Assembly: GCA_950097015.1 (NCBI GenBank)
Contig: CATNEN010000034.1
Location: forward strand, 3,138,501 to 3,202,500
DNA from: Macrostomum hystrix
Taxonomy: Eukaryota > Platyhelminthes > Macrostomidae
Length of the DNA: 64,000 nt
Direction of reading: 5' to 3'
The position numbers and the translations under genes were made by a program. Shown here one piece after another: positions 1 through 12,253 of this stretch (position 1 is the stretch's first letter; every line of letters starts with the position of its first letter). A model generated the notes under the pieces. That model had not been told where the DNA came from, searched no databases, and saw only the letters and a list, made by a program, of their open reading frames with translations.

Positions 1-389
1 CGAGTCATGACTAACCCCTTTTCTTGACGTAATGTGTCCTTTAAAGTAACGAGCAGGACAGCTTCAATCATAACTCTTATCTCGGCTTTCAAGGCTAATG
101 CTCCTGAGACTATGAAGCCAAGTTTTTCTTAGCTGGGCTGAACAGATTGCTGTCAGTGAGTGGTTTCAGTGGGCTTTTTCGAAAACTAGCAAGATCTACG
201 AGCGTAGAATATATTGGAGAGATTTTGAGCAGTCCACATGTGTCTAACTCTGTTGGCCAAATTTTTTTCCAGATTAGACTTTAATTTTACCCGGCTGACT
301 CTGACACACCTAATTTTTTCAAGTCTTTTACAGACAAAAATAATGTAATTCTTCAAATCCAAAATAGTAAAAAAATTGAAATAATATCT
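1..389. other. Gene-free flank
   Basis: AT-rich sequence with no coding exon, RNA gene or repeat that I can support. It leads directly into the first minisatellite. Confidence 0.5.
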
Positions 390-2033
390 ACTCCGCTACT
401 CCCACGGCCTCCGCTACTCCACTGCCTCCGCTACTCCCACTGCCTCCGCTACTCCCACTGCCTCCGCTACTCCACTGCCTCCGCTACTCCCACTGCCTCC
501 GCTACTACACTGCCTCCGCTACTCCCACTGCCTCCGCTACTACACTGCCTCCGCTACTCCACTGCCTCCGCTACTCCACTGCCTCCGCTACTCCCACTGC
601 CTCCGCTACTCCACTGCCTCCGCTACTCCCACTGCCTCCGCTACTCCACTGCCTCCGCTACTCCCACTGCCTCCGCTACTCCACTGCCTCCGCTACTCCC
701 ACTGCCTCCGCTACTCCACTGCCTCCGCTACTCCCACTGCCTCCGCTACTCCACTGCCTCCGCTACTCCCACTGCCTCCGCTACTCCACTGCCTCCGCTA
801 CTCCCACTGCCTCCGCTACTCCACTGCCTCCGCTGCTCCCACTGCCTCCGCTGCTCCCACTGCCTCCGCTACTCCACTGCCTCCGCTACTCCACTGCCTC
901 CGCTACTCCCACTGCCTCCGCTACTCCACTGCCTCCGCTGCTCCCACTGCCTCCGCTGCTCCCACTGCCTCCGCTACTCCACTGCCTCCGCTGCTCCCAC
1001 TACCTCCGCTACTCCACTGCCTCCGCTACTCCCACTGCCTCCGCTGCTCCCACTGCCTCCGCTACTCCACTGCCTCCGCTGCTCCCACTGCCTCCGCTAC
1101 TCCCACTGCCTCCGCTACTCCCACTGCCTCCGCTACTCCCACTGCCTCCGCTACTCCACTGCCTCCGCTACTCCCACTGCCTCCGCTACTCCACTGCCTC
1201 CGCTACTCCACTGCCTCCGCTACTCCCACTGCCTCCGCTACTCCACTGCCTCCGCTACTCCCACTGCCTCCGCTACTCCACTGCCTCCGCTGCTCCCACT
1301 GCCTCCGCTGCTCCCACTGCCTCCGCTACTCCACTGCCTCCGCTGCTCCCACTACCTCCGCTACTCCACTGCCTCCGCTACTCCCACTGCCTCCGCTGCT
1401 CCCACTGCCTCCGCTACTCCACTGCCTCCGCTGCTCCCACTGCCTCCGCTACTCCCACTGCCTCCGCTGCTCCCACTGCCTCCGCTACTCCACTGCCTCC
1501 GCTGCTCCCACTGCCTCCGCTACTCCACTGCCTCCGCTACTCCACTGCCTCCGCTACTCCCACTGCCTCCGCTACTCCCACTGCCTCCGCTACTCCACTG
1601 CCTCCGCTACTCCCACTGCCTCCGCTACTCCCACTGCCTCCGCTACTCCACTGCCTCCGCTACTCCACTGCCTCCGCTACTCCCACTGCCTCCGCTACTC
1701 CACTGCCTCCGCTACTCCCACTGCCTCCGCTACTCCACTGCCTCCGCTACTCCCACTGCCTCCGCTACTCCCACTGCCTCCGCTACTCCACTGCCTCCGC
1801 TACTCCCACTGCCTCCGCTACTCCCACTGCCTCCGCTACTCCACTGCCTCCGCTACTCCCACTGCCTCCGCTACTCCCACTGCCTCCGCTACTCCCACTG
1901 CCTCCGCTACTCCCACTGCCTCCGCTACTCCACTGCCTCCGCTACTCCCACTGCCTCCGCTACTCCACTGCCTCCGCTACTCCACTGCCTCCGCTACTCC
2001 CACTGCCTCCGCTACTCCACTGCCTCCGCTATT
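390..2033. repeat. 17/18-bp minisatellite, family I
   Basis: About 94 copies of an 18-bp unit CCTCCGCTACTCCCACTG, mixed with a 17-bp form lacking one C and a variant with GCTGCTCCC. The mixture of 17 and 18 bp breaks any reading frame, so the array is not coding. The same unit occurs, reverse-complemented, at 37733-39008. Confidence 0.95.
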
Positions 2034-2375
2034 GCTGACGCCAATGTTGCCCCAGCTAAATGTAAAACGTTCGCGAAGAACAAAGAACATAGATCCACGA
2101 TATGTAGTGGGGCTCTTGCATAATAAATGTACTGGATGTTTATTAAATTATCTCGGTAGACAATTGGATTTAAAGTAAAGAAAATCGAAATTATTGTTTA
2201 TTTCTTTTTCCATTGTAGCTGACACAGATTACTGCGAAAAAAATTAACTAGCCATGGTACATAGCTAGATACGAGTATTTCAAATCAGTAAATTGTACTA
2301 GTATTATAATTGCACCTCGCACTATAAGCTACGAGTGTAAAGGTGAAAAATTGACTTGCTCTCAGCAGTTCAGTT
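2034..2375. other. 3' flank of Ly6-like gene A
   Basis: AT-rich sequence. On the minus strand an AATAAA (plus TTTATT at 2197-2202) lies about 175 bases beyond the gene A stop codon and is a plausible polyadenylation signal. No other gene seen. Confidence 0.4.
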
Positions 2376-2920
2376 TCAGATTAGCAATGATTTGACTCCA
2401 ACGAGCAGAACTCCAGAGAGCAGGCTGACAGCGACCGGGGCAGCCACAGCTCGGTAGCCTGAGTTGCAGAGGTCCGTGTAGCACTCGGTGCAGCCCGCGG
2501 TGCCGTTGCACCAGCCGCAGGTGCCCTGAATCTGTGCAGCCAACAAATGAAACGTGTCGACAATACTGGGGGCTATTGTCTATGTAGTCATTATGTACAA
2601 TGGATTGCTAGCCTAGTCGGCCAGTTTTCAGATCCACTCACCGCGCGAATGCCGCCGGGAATTTGTACATCCTGACGCAAGCAGGAGGTCACGGCCCTGC
2701 CGCAGTCGAAGGGGGTCTTTGGCACACCAACAACGTTGCTATAGATGTAGCAACGGAGGCCCATAGTACAGGCTAAGGAAACGGGAGGTAAATCAATGTA
2801 AGATGCCAGTTTTGGTTACAGAGAACCTGACCTGCAGACTCTGATTTAATTGAGATGCGTCTAGGACTCACCGATCATAGCAAATAGGACTAGCAGCAGC
2901 AGGCTGTACTTTTGCGTCAT
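2376..2920 (-). CDS. Ly6/three-finger-like GPI protein A (3 exons)
   Basis: Three exons on the minus strand: 2872-2920, 2642-2772 and 2376-2531, each with GT-AG borders and matching phase, giving 111 residues. Residues 1-17 are a hydrophobic signal peptide starting MTQKYSLLLL. The mature part has cysteines at 18, 24, 40, 47, 65, 68, 74, 77 and 82. It ends in the motif CYTDLCN, the usual close of the Ly6/uPAR three-finger fold. A hydrophobic tail (about 92-111) fits a GPI-anchor signal. Known members of the fold sit on the cell surface or are secreted and bind receptors or ion channels; the ligand here is unknown. The sequence is paralogous to the gene at 4271-4887, with identical exon lengths in codons. 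A TATAAA-like site is at 3036-3043. A snake-toxin-like role is possible for the fold but nothing here suggests it. Confidence 0.8.
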
Positions 2921-3488
2921 TTTCTTCTGTGAATTGAGCTTGAACTCGTTAGGCCTAATAATATGGCTTAATGATAATTTCTGTTCTCTTTTCTGCTCTT
3001 ATTGCAAGCCTGCTTCGCCCTTTCGAAATTTTATTCTTTATAGTTTCCATGGTTACTAAGTCAACAGGTTAATCATCAATTGTAATATGCGACTTAGTAT
3101 CTAATTTGGTAATTCGATAAGATAAAAAACAAGCTTCGTCAATAAGGTCTCACTGAATGGAACCGTTTTTTATCGGTTGTGACTTTGTTTATCGCCGCAA
3201 ATTATTGCGATCGCGCATTTAAAATTAAGGGCTTTTTAAATATAAACTCTTGTTGGACACGTGTACATATTAATTTAGTATTCTTCTAATATTTCATGCA
3301 AACTTAAGTTAATCAAACAATGTATATTTGTAAGAAATATGCGCTGCGTCCTACTTAACAATGTCAGCAAGTATAGTTAGAATATTATTACCTAATTTAA
3401 ATTACATCGAGCTCGGTCGCAATAGTGATCAGGCAACACTACAGCTCAACCGGACACTTGGGACACTTAGGAGCTAGAGTATTGCTCA
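2921..3488. other. Intergenic region between array and Ly6-like gene A
   Basis: AT-rich spacer containing the presumed promoter of Ly6-like gene A. No exon seen on either strand. Confidence 0.4.
3036..3043 (-). promoter_or_regulatory. TATA-like box for Ly6-like gene A
   Basis: Minus-strand CTATAAAG lies about 115 bases upstream of the gene A start codon. The position suits a core promoter with a 5' UTR of some 90 bases. This is inferred from position and composition only. Confidence 0.35.
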
Positions 3489-3999
3489 GAGAGGACAGGC
3501 AGGGAGAGGACAGGCAGGGAGAGGACAGGCAGGGAGAGGACAGGCAGGGAGAGGACAGGCAGGGAGAGGACAGGCAGGGAGAGGACAGGCAGGGAGAGGA
3601 CAGGCAGGGAGAGGACAGGCAGGGAGAGGACAGGCAGGGAGAGGACAGGCAGGGAGAGGACAGGCAGGGAGAGGACAGGCAGGGAGAGGACAGGCAGGGA
3701 GAGGACAGGCAGGGAGAGGACAGGCAGGGAGAGGACAGGCAGGGAGAGGACAGGCAGGGAGAGGACAGGCAGGGAGAGGACAGGCAGGGAGAGGACAGGC
3801 AGGGAGAGGACAGGCAGGGAGAGGACAGGCAGGGAGAGGACAGGCAGGGAGAGGACAGGCAGGGAGAGGACAGGCAGGGAGAGGACAGGCAGGGAGAGGA
3901 CAGGCAGGGAGAGGACAGGCAGGGAGAGGACAGGCAGGGAGAGGACAGGCAGGGAGAGGACAGGCAGGGAGAGGACAGGCAGGGAGAGGACAGGCAGGG
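3489..3999. repeat. 15-bp perfect minisatellite
   Basis: Thirty-four copies of GAGGACAGGCAGGGA with no variant that I can see. Fifteen is a multiple of three, so several frames stay open (for example EDRQG repeats), but there is no splice or start context to make it a gene. It lies between the two Ly6-like genes. The uniformity suggests recent expansion. Confidence 0.95.
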
Positions 4000-4270
4000 T
4001 GTAAATAAAGGCAAGAGAGAACTGGTTACTTTTAAGCTTTTTAATCAGTGAAAGCAATTTGGCTTGGCTAAAAAGGCGATGCCTTTATAAAGATGAAGTT
4101 CTATATATTTTGTAGATTTAAGTGAAAAGTGAAAATTGATCAGTTTTGTTAAGAAGTTAAGGAACTATAAATATTTTGCTAAAAACTGAAGAAAAATCCA
4201 TTTGGCAACAACCGTTGCTTCTGGCTTATTTTAATTGTCAGTTTTTCGGTCCAATCGAATTGTATGGCTT

Positions 4271-4756
4271 TTAGATGAGCAACGATTTCAATCCGATGAG
4301 CAGGACTCCGGAGAGCAGGCTGACAGAGGCTGGGACGGTCATTGTGCGGTGGGCCGAGTTGCATAGTTCAGTGTAGCACACGGTGCAGCCGCTGACGCCA
4401 TCGCAGTTGCCGCAGCCTGTCTGCGTCTGTGCAAATTTCAAATATTGTTCAGAGAAGAAAATTATTCATGCCCGTGCGCAGTTAGAAGTGATTTCAAAGA
4501 AAGTCAATGATATTCAATTCTTGTCTGTCATTCGACAAATTGTGATTGTATAGGAAAAAGTTGAACTCTCGGCACCACTCACCATTCTGATGCCGGCGAG
4601 ATTGGTTTCAATCTTATTGCACGCGTTCACACCCGACGGGCACTGTATCTCAGTCTTCGGCACGCCAAGTAGGCTGTTGAACGCGTAGCACTTGAAGCTC
4701 AGGGCACAGGCTGTGGAACAAAGGTGAGCCTCTGTGTGACAGGCAGACAGGCAGGC

Positions 4757-4805
<49 letters not shown>

Positions 4806-4887
4806 GCAGCATGTTAAAAGCTGTAGTGTACTCACCGGCCATGCCGAACAGGCAAAGTAGGAACAGTGAGAAGCTTTGGTGGGTCAT
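4271..4887 (-). CDS. Ly6/three-finger-like GPI protein B (3 exons)
   Basis: Minus-strand exons 4836-4887, 4583-4710 and 4271-4426 join in phase to give 111 residues. Residues 1-17 form a signal peptide beginning MTHQSFSLFLL. Conserved cysteines follow, then GCTVCYTELCN close to the end, and a hydrophobic GPI-type tail ending KSLLI, identical to the tail of gene A. Exons 1 and 2 together give 60 codons in both genes, and exon 3 gives 52 codons (with stop) in both, so the two are recent tandem duplicates. Gene B keeps the same splice phases (1, then 0). Intron 1 is only 125 bases and holds a GACA microsatellite at 4738-4807. A TATAAATA box is 72 bases upstream. The function is presumed to be at the cell surface, ligand unknown. 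Confidence 0.8.
4738..4807. repeat. (GACA)n microsatellite
   Basis: About 17 tetranucleotide copies (CAGA/GACA register) inside intron 1 of Ly6-like gene B, close to both splice sites because the intron is short. Confidence 0.9.
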
Positions 4888-4958
4888 GTCAAGACCTGAT
4901 GAAAGAAGAAGTTTGGCGTTTCGTTTCGGCTTGCGTGTCGTAGCAACTCTGCGCCTCG

Positions 4959-4966
4959 TATTTATA
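4959..4966 (-). promoter_or_regulatory. TATA box of Ly6-like gene B
   Basis: Minus-strand TATAAATA lies 72 bases upstream of the start codon. The same octamer, or a one-base variant, lies at a similar distance before both NPF-like genes in this window. Confidence 0.55.
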
Positions 4967-5424
4967 CGCGAAAAATACTTTCAGTAGAGATACTGTTTAT
5001 CTCTACTGCGACAACCACAAACTTGACTCAGATATTCTACCAGGATTCTACAATTCTACAAATTATAATCTAGATGATAATAGACTGTGGGTCAGATGCT
5101 ATTCACCTGCGACTCGAAAATGTTACTCGTATTTTTAGGCAACAAGGTAGATTGTTACTAAAGCTTGAAAGCAAATTAATTTGTCATTGCGGATATGATC
5201 ATTTTTCGCAGTCACTATCTCTGGCATTCTTTGAGAAAATCTAATCTACGAGTAAATGCTCTGCAGTAGAATGCATTCAATTTTTTTAAACTGACACTCC
5301 TGTCTGAGCAAGTGGCCGACCTGAGCAACAGCGAGACACCGAGGAAGACAGAAAGAACAAGACAGCGAGAGGGCGACAGCGAAAAAGTCAGAGCGATTAC
5401 AGGAGAAAGATAGATATAGAAAGA
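4967..5424. other. Upstream of Ly6-like gene B; no gene seen
   Basis: AT-rich sequence that grades from about 5330 into degenerate purine-rich repeats. No exon or element recognised. Confidence 0.4.
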
Positions 5425-8400
5425 CAGAGAGAGTCAGGGAGAGTCAAGGAGAGTCAGTGAGAGTCACTGTGAGTCAGTGAGAGTAAGGGAGAGTCACTGT
5501 GAGTCAGTGAGAGTCAATGAGAGTCAGGGAGAGTCAGGGAGTGTCAGGGAGTGTCAGGGAGTGTCAGGGAGATTCAGGGAGAGTCAGGGATAGACAAGTC
5601 AAGAGAGGAGAGTCAAGAGAGACAGTTAAAGTCAGGGAGAGTCAGGGAGAGACAGTGAGAGTCAGGGAGAGACAGTGAGAGTCAGGGAGAGACAGTGAGA
5701 TTCAAGGACAGATTGTGAGAGTCAGGGAGAGACAGTGAGAGTCAGGGAGAGACAGTGAGAGTCAGGGAGAGACAGTGAGAGTCAGGGAGAGACAGTGAGA
5801 GCCAGGGAGAGTTATGGAGAGTCAGGGAGAGTCATGGAGAGTCAGGGAGAGACAGTGAGAGTCAGGGAGAGTCATTGAGAGTCAGGGAGAGTCATTGAGA
5901 GTCAGGGAGAGACAGTGAGAGTCAGGGAGAGTCATTGAGAGTCAGGGAGAGACAGTGAGAGTCAGGGAGAGACAGTGAGAGTCAGGGAGAGACAGTGAGA
6001 GCCAGGGAGAGTCATGGAGAGTCAGGGAGAGTCATGGAGAGTCAGGGAGAGACAGTGAGAGTCAGGGAGAGTCATTGAGAGTCAGGGAGAGACAGTGAGA
6101 GTCAGGGAGAGTCATTGAGAGTCAGGGAGAGACAGTGAGAGTCAGGGAGAGACAGTGAGAGTCAGGGAGAGACAGTGAGAGCCAGGGAGAGTCATGGAGA
6201 GTCAGGGAGAGTCATGGAGAGTCAGGGAGAGACAGTGAGAGTCAGGGAGAGTCATTGAGAGTCAGGGAGAGACAGTGAGAGTCAGGGAGAGTCATTGAGA
6301 GTCAGGGAGAGACAGTGAGAGTCAGGGAGAGACAGTGAGAGTCAGGGAGAGACAGTGAGAGTCAGGGAGAGACAGTGAGAGTCAGGGAGAGACAGTGAGA
6401 GCCAGGGAGAGTCATGGAGAGTCAGGGAGAGTCATGGAGAGTCAAAGAGAGACAGTGAGAGTCAGGGAGAGTCATTGAGAGTCAGGGAGAGACAGTGAGA
6501 GTCAGGGAGAGACAGTGAGAGTCAGGGAGAGTCATTGAGAGTCAGGGAGAGACAGTGAGAGTCAGGGAGAGACAGTGAGAGCCAGGGAGAGTTATGGAGA
6601 GTCAGGGAGAGTCATGGAGAGTCAGGGAGAGACAGTGAGAGTCAGGGAGAGACAGTGAGAGTCAGGGAGAGACAGTGAGATTCAAGGAGAGATAGTGAGA
6701 GTCAGGGAGAGACAGTGAGAGTCAGGGAGAGACAGTGAGAGTCATGGAGAGTCAGGGAGAGACAGTGAGAGTCAGGGAGAGTCATTGAGAGTCAGGGAGA
6801 GACAGTGAGAGTCAGGGAGAGACAGTGAGAGTCAGGGAGAGTTATGGAGAGTCAGGTAGAGTCATGGAGAGTCAGGGAGAGACAGTGAGAGTCAGGGAGA
6901 GTCATTGAGAGTCAGGGAGAGACAGTGAGAGTCAGGGAGAGACAGTGAGAGTCAGGGAGAGACAGTGAGAGCCAGGGAGAGTCATGGAGAGTCAGGGAGA
7001 GTCATGGAGAGTCAGGGAGAGACAGTGAGAGTCAGGGAGAGTCATTGAGAGTCAGGGAGAGTCATTGAGAGTCAGGGAGAGACAGTGAGAGTCAGGGAGA
7101 GTCATTGAGAGTCAGGGAGAGACAGTGAGAGTCAGGGAGAGACAGTGAGAGTCAGGGAGAGACAGTGAGAGCCAGGGAGAGTCATGGAGAGTCAGGGAGA
7201 GTCATGGAGAGTCAGGGAGAGACAGTGAGAGTCAGGGAGAGTCATTGAGAGTCAGGGAGAGACAGTGAGAGTCAGGGAGAGTCATTGAGAGTCAGGGAGA
7301 GACAGTGAGAGTCAGGGAGAGACAGTGAGAGACAGGGAGAGACAGTGAGAGCCAGGGAGAGTCATTGAGAGTCAGGGAGAGACAGTGAGAGTCAGGGAGA
7401 GACAGTGAGAGTCAGGGAGAGTCATGGAGAGTCAGGGAGAGACAGTGAGAGTCAGGGAGAGTCATTGAGAGTCAGGGAGAGACAGTGAGAGTCAGGGAGA
7501 GTCATTGAGAGTCAGGGAGAGACAGTGAGAGTCAGGGAGAGACAGTGAGAGCCAGGGAGAGACAGTGAGAGTCAGGGAGAGTCATGGAGAGTCAGGGAGA
7601 GACAGTGAGAGTCAGGGAGAGTCATTGAGAGTCAGGGAGAGACAGTGAGAGTCAGGGAGAGTCATTGAGAGTCAGGGAGAGACAGTGAGAGCCAGGGAGA
7701 GTCATGGAGAGTCAGGGAGAGTCATTGAGAGTCAGGGAGAGACAGTGAGAGTCAGGGAGAGTCATTGAGAGTCAGGGAGAGACAGTGAGAGTCAGGGAGA
7801 GTCATTGAGAGTCAGGGAGAGACAGTGAGAGTCAGGGAGAGACAGTGAGAGCCAGGGAGAGACAGTGAGAGTCAGGGAGAGTCATGGAGAGTCAGGGAGA
7901 GACAGTGAGAGTCAGGGAGAGTCATTGAGAGTCAGGGAGAGACAGTGAGAGTCAGGGAGAGTCATTGAGAGTCAGGGAGAGACAGTGAGAGCCAGGGAGA
8001 GTCATGGAGAGTCAGGGAGAGACAGTGAGAGCCAGGGAGAGTCATGGAGAGTCAGGGAGAGTCATTGAGAGTCAGGGAGAGACAGTGAGAGTCAGGGAGA
8101 GTCATTGAGAGTCAGGAGAGGACAGTGAGAGTCAGGGAGAGTCATTGAGAGTCAGGGAGAGACAGTGAGAGCCAGGGAGAGTCATGGAGAGTCAGGGAGA
8201 GTCATGGAGAGTCAGGGAGAGACAGTGAGAGTCAGGGAGAGTCATTGAGAGTCAGGGAGAGACAGTGAGAGTCAGGGAGAGACAGTGAGAGTCAGGGAGA
8301 GTCATTGAGAGTCAGGGAGAGACAGTGAGAGTCAGGGAGAGACAGTGAGAGCCAGGGAGAGTTATGGAGAGTCAGGGAGAGTCATGGAGAGTCAGGGAGA

Positions 8401-9058
8401 GACAGTGAGAGTCAGGGAGAGTCATTGAGAGTCAGGGAGAGTCATTGAGAGTCAGGGAGAGACAGTGAGAGTCAGGGAGAGTCATTGAGAGTCAGGGAGA
8501 GACAGTGAGAGTCGGGGAGAGACAGTGAGAGTCAGGGAGAGACAGTGAGAGCCAGGGAGAGTCATGGAGAGTCAGGGAGAGTCATTGAGAGTCAGGGAGA
8601 GACAGTGAGTGTCAGGGAGAGTCATTGAGAGTCAGGGAGAGACAGTGAGAGTCAGGGAGAGACAGTGAGAGTCAGGGAGAGACAGTGAGAGTCAGGGAGA
8701 GACAGTGAGAGCCAGGGAGAGTCATGGAGAGTCAGGGAGAGTCATGGAGAGTCAGGGAGAGTCATTGAGAGTCAGGGAGAGTCATTGAGAGTCAGGGAGA
8801 GACAGTGAGAGTCAGGGAGAGTCATTGAGAGTCAGGGAGAGACAGTGAGAGTCAGGGAGAGACAGTGAGAGTCAGGGAGAGACAGTGAGAGCCAGGGAGA
8901 GTCATGGAGAGTCAGGGAGAGTCATGGAGAGTCAGGGAGAGACAGTGAGAGTCAGGGAGAGTCATTGAGAGTCAGGGAGAGACAGTGAGAGTCAGGGAGA
9001 GACAGTGAGAGTAAGGGAGAGTCAAGGAGAGACAGTGAGAGTCAGGGAGATTCAGGGA
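5425..9058. repeat. 20-bp polypurine-biased satellite with higher-order structure
   Basis: About 180 units of 20 bp alternating between forms such as GACAGTGAGAGTCAGGGAGA and GTCATTGAGAGTCAGGGAGA. A marker variant beginning GCCAGGGAGA recurs mostly every 140-220 bp (for example 5801, 6001, 6181, 6401, 6581), showing a higher-order repeat. The plus strand is strongly purine-rich. No coding potential. Confidence 0.95.
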
Positions 9059-9811
9059 GAAAGGCACGGGCAGGCTGGGAGATTGTAGGAGGCAGAGAAT
9101 CACAAGAAAATGAGGTCAGATTTGAACGCAAAACTTGAAATAAAGTAGAATATGCTTGATAAGGGATTCATTTGAATACGTCAATATATTTAAAAAGTGT
9201 TGAATCAATTTCGCGTTGAATCATAGTTTCTCATTTAACTGATTTAGGCTGCAATTGCGCAATTTGTGTATCGCGATGAATTCCACTCAGAAATTAACCC
9301 AGGAAAAAGTATATTCTTTTGTTTACGACTGGCTAACAAAGAAGAGCAAAACTAAAGGCTGTGTTTTCCACTTACGTAAATATTGCGCCGAAAATCACCT
9401 GCCCATCTTGCCAATTTGTTTACGAGAATTCATCATTAATTGAAATCTCAGGTCTATATGTATCGGTCAGTTTAAATTTATTTTAACTCTCCTGTAAGTA
9501 AGACTCTACTGTAAGTAAGCACTATAGCGCATTACTGAAAAATCAGAAAAATATTCTTGCATCTAACCAATGGCTGTGCCGCACCGGTTGGTCAAACCCC
9601 CAGTTAGCAAAACAACTAAAAGTTTCTAACCCATTAGCTTCCTAGTTGCAACTAGTGGCAGAAATAAGAAGCTGCTCTACAAGGAAAGTTTCTTCTACGC
9701 AATGCCAAAGAAGCTGGTAGAGTGGGGAAACCGCTAGTGAGGTTTTTCAAAATCGTTTAACTCTGGTAAGTTACATTTAGCCGAAATATTTTGCATCCAA
9801 CACCATTCTGA
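9059..9811. other. Spacer without a supported gene
   Basis: AT-rich spacer. An open frame at 9255-9443 (62 codons) has no recognisable domain, splice site support or codon pattern, so I do not call it. Confidence 0.4.
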
Positions 9812-11292
9812 ATCTCCTCACAGTCTCTCGATCTCCTTTTCCCAATCCCTTCATCTCCTCACAGTCTCTCGATCTCCTTTTCCCAATCCCTTCATCTCCT
9901 CAGAGTCTCTCGATCTCCTTTTCCCAATCCCTTCATCTCCTCCCAGTCCCTTCATCTCCTCCCAGTCCCTTCATCTCCTCCCAATCCCTTCATCTCCTCC
10001 CAATCCCTTCATCTCCCCCCAGTCCATTCATTTCCACATCCTAATCCCTTCATCTCCACATCCTAATCACTTCATCTCCACATCCTAATCCCTTCATCTC
10101 CTCCCAGTCCCTTCATATCCTCCCAGTCCCTTCATCTCCTCCCAGTCCCTTCATCTCCTCCCAGTCCCTTCATATCCTCCCAGTCCCTTCATATCCTCCC
10201 AGTCCCTTCATATCCTCCCAGTCCCTTCATCTCCTCCCAATCCCTTCATCTCAACATCCTAATCCCTTCATCTCCTCCCAGTCCATTCATCTCGACATCC
10301 TAATCCCTTCATCTCCTCCCAGTCCTTTCATCTCCTCCCAATCCCTTCATCTCCCCCCAGTCCATTAATTTCCCCATCCTAATCCCTTCATCTCCACATC
10401 CTAATTACTTCATCTCCACATCCTAATCCCTTCATATCCTCCCAGTCCCTTCATCTCCTCCCAATCCCTTCATATCCTCCCAGTCCCTTCATATTCTCCC
10501 AGTCCCTTCATATCCTCCCAATCCCTTCATATCCTCCCAGTCCCTTCATCTCCTCCCAGTCCCTTCATCTCCTCCCAGTCCCTTCATCTCCTCCCAATCC
10601 CTTCATCTCCTCCCAATCCCTTCATCTCCCCCCAGTCCATTCATTTCCACATCCTAATCCCTTCATCTCCACATCCTAATCACTTCATCTCCACATCCTA
10701 ATCCCTTCATCTCCTCCCAGTCCCTTCATATCCTCCCAGTCCCTTCATCTCCTCCCAGTCCCTTCATCTCCTCCCAGTCCCTTCATATCCTCCCAGTCCC
10801 TTCATATCCTCCCAGTCCCTTCATATCCTCCCAGTCCCTTCATCTCCTCCCAATCCCTTCATCTCAACATCCTAATCCCTTCATCTCCTCCCAGTCCATT
10901 CATCTCGACATCCTAATCCCTTCATCTCCTCCCAGTCCTTTCATCTCCTCCCAATCCCTTCATCTCCCCCCAGTCCATTAATTTCCACATCCTAATCCCT
11001 TCATCTCCACATCCTAATCACTTCATCTCCACATCCTAATCCCTTCATATCCTCCCAGTCCCTTCATCTCCTCCCAATCCCTTCATATCCTCCCAGTCCC
11101 TTCATATTCTCCCAGTCCCTTCATATCCTCCCAATCCCTTCATATCCTCCCAGTCCCTTCATATTCTCCCAGTCCCTTCATATCCTCCCAGTCCCTTCAT
11201 CTCCTCCCAATCCCTTCATATCCTCCCAGTCCCTTCATCTTCTCCCTGTCCCTTCATCTCCTTCCTGTCCCTTCATCTCCTCCCTGTCCCTA
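9812..11292. repeat. 18/19-bp pyrimidine-rich minisatellite with internal segmental duplication
   Basis: Units of the type CCCTTCATCTCCTCCCAGT with ATATCC, CACATCCTAAT and CAATC variants. The order of variants from about 10013 to 10560 is repeated 613 bp further on (for example AGTCCATTCA at 10021 and 10634; AGTCCATTA at 10359 and 10972), so a block of the array was duplicated as a whole. Confidence 0.9.
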
Positions 11293-11992
11293 CATCTTCT
11301 GTCCAATCAGGATTTTATTTACATTATCTGATTTCTTACTACCAACCATTCGACCTACCGCACAAAAAATTAGGCCTCTAATAGACTTTTAAATGCATTT
11401 TAATAACCAAAGCATTATCTTCGCATAGGAACAAGGCATTACACTTAAGCGCATTCGGCTATCCAGTTCATAATTCAACCAGCCCATTTTGAACTGCCTG
11501 TCATTTTGTCTGGATCTAAAGAAGGGAAAATTAAAAAAAGACTATGGAATGATTTTTCTGGCTATATACGGCAGTCCCATGGACCCCTGAAATGGGAGAA
11601 AACTGTACTAAATATGTATCCGGCCTAGTTGATAAATAAACTGAAACTCGTTGATAAACTATGCTGAATATTGGCCTGAAAGCTTGAAAGTCATTGCCTA
11701 ACAAAATAGCAACAAGCCTAGCCGGTTTGGGATTGGAGCTGAAACATAATCCGGGCTTAGACTATTGAGGAAAAATGCGTGAATCTGTCTAATGACCTCC
11801 TTAGAGAATGGGATCTAGAAAGACGACACCCATTATCACCGATCAGCGCTTTTCCTCTAAAAGAAAAAAATCTGCGCCATTGGCTCCGCAATTAGCTTTT
11901 ACCACTTCACTTACAATTCCAGGAAAAGTCAAGGAAGATCTATGGGCTGAAATAATTTGTTTAATTCACAATCATTGTCTAACAGATCTTTG
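11293..11992. other. Spacer without a supported gene
   Basis: AT-rich spacer with no exon or element that I can support. Confidence 0.4.
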
Positions 11993-12027
<35 letters not shown>

Positions 12028-12028
12028 G

Positions 12029-12127
<99 letters not shown>

Positions 12128-12128
12128 G

Positions 12129-12223
<95 letters not shown>

Positions 12224-12253
12224 GTCTATCTATCTATCTATCTATCTATCTAC
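11993..12253. repeat. (CTAT)n microsatellite
   Basis: About 65 copies of CTAT with rare CTGT variants. The open frames reading YLSI are artefacts. Confidence 0.97.

Noticed and set aside
2381..2563. 60-codon minus-strand frame starting MSTRFICW
   Set aside because: It is the wrong frame over exon 3 of Ly6-like gene A; the true frame ends at 2376 and includes the CYTDLCN motif.
9255..9443. 62-codon open frame
   Set aside because: No recognisable domain, no splice or promoter context.
9812..11292. CRISPR-like array
   Set aside because: There are no unique spacers between constant repeats; units vary continuously, and the genome is eukaryotic.
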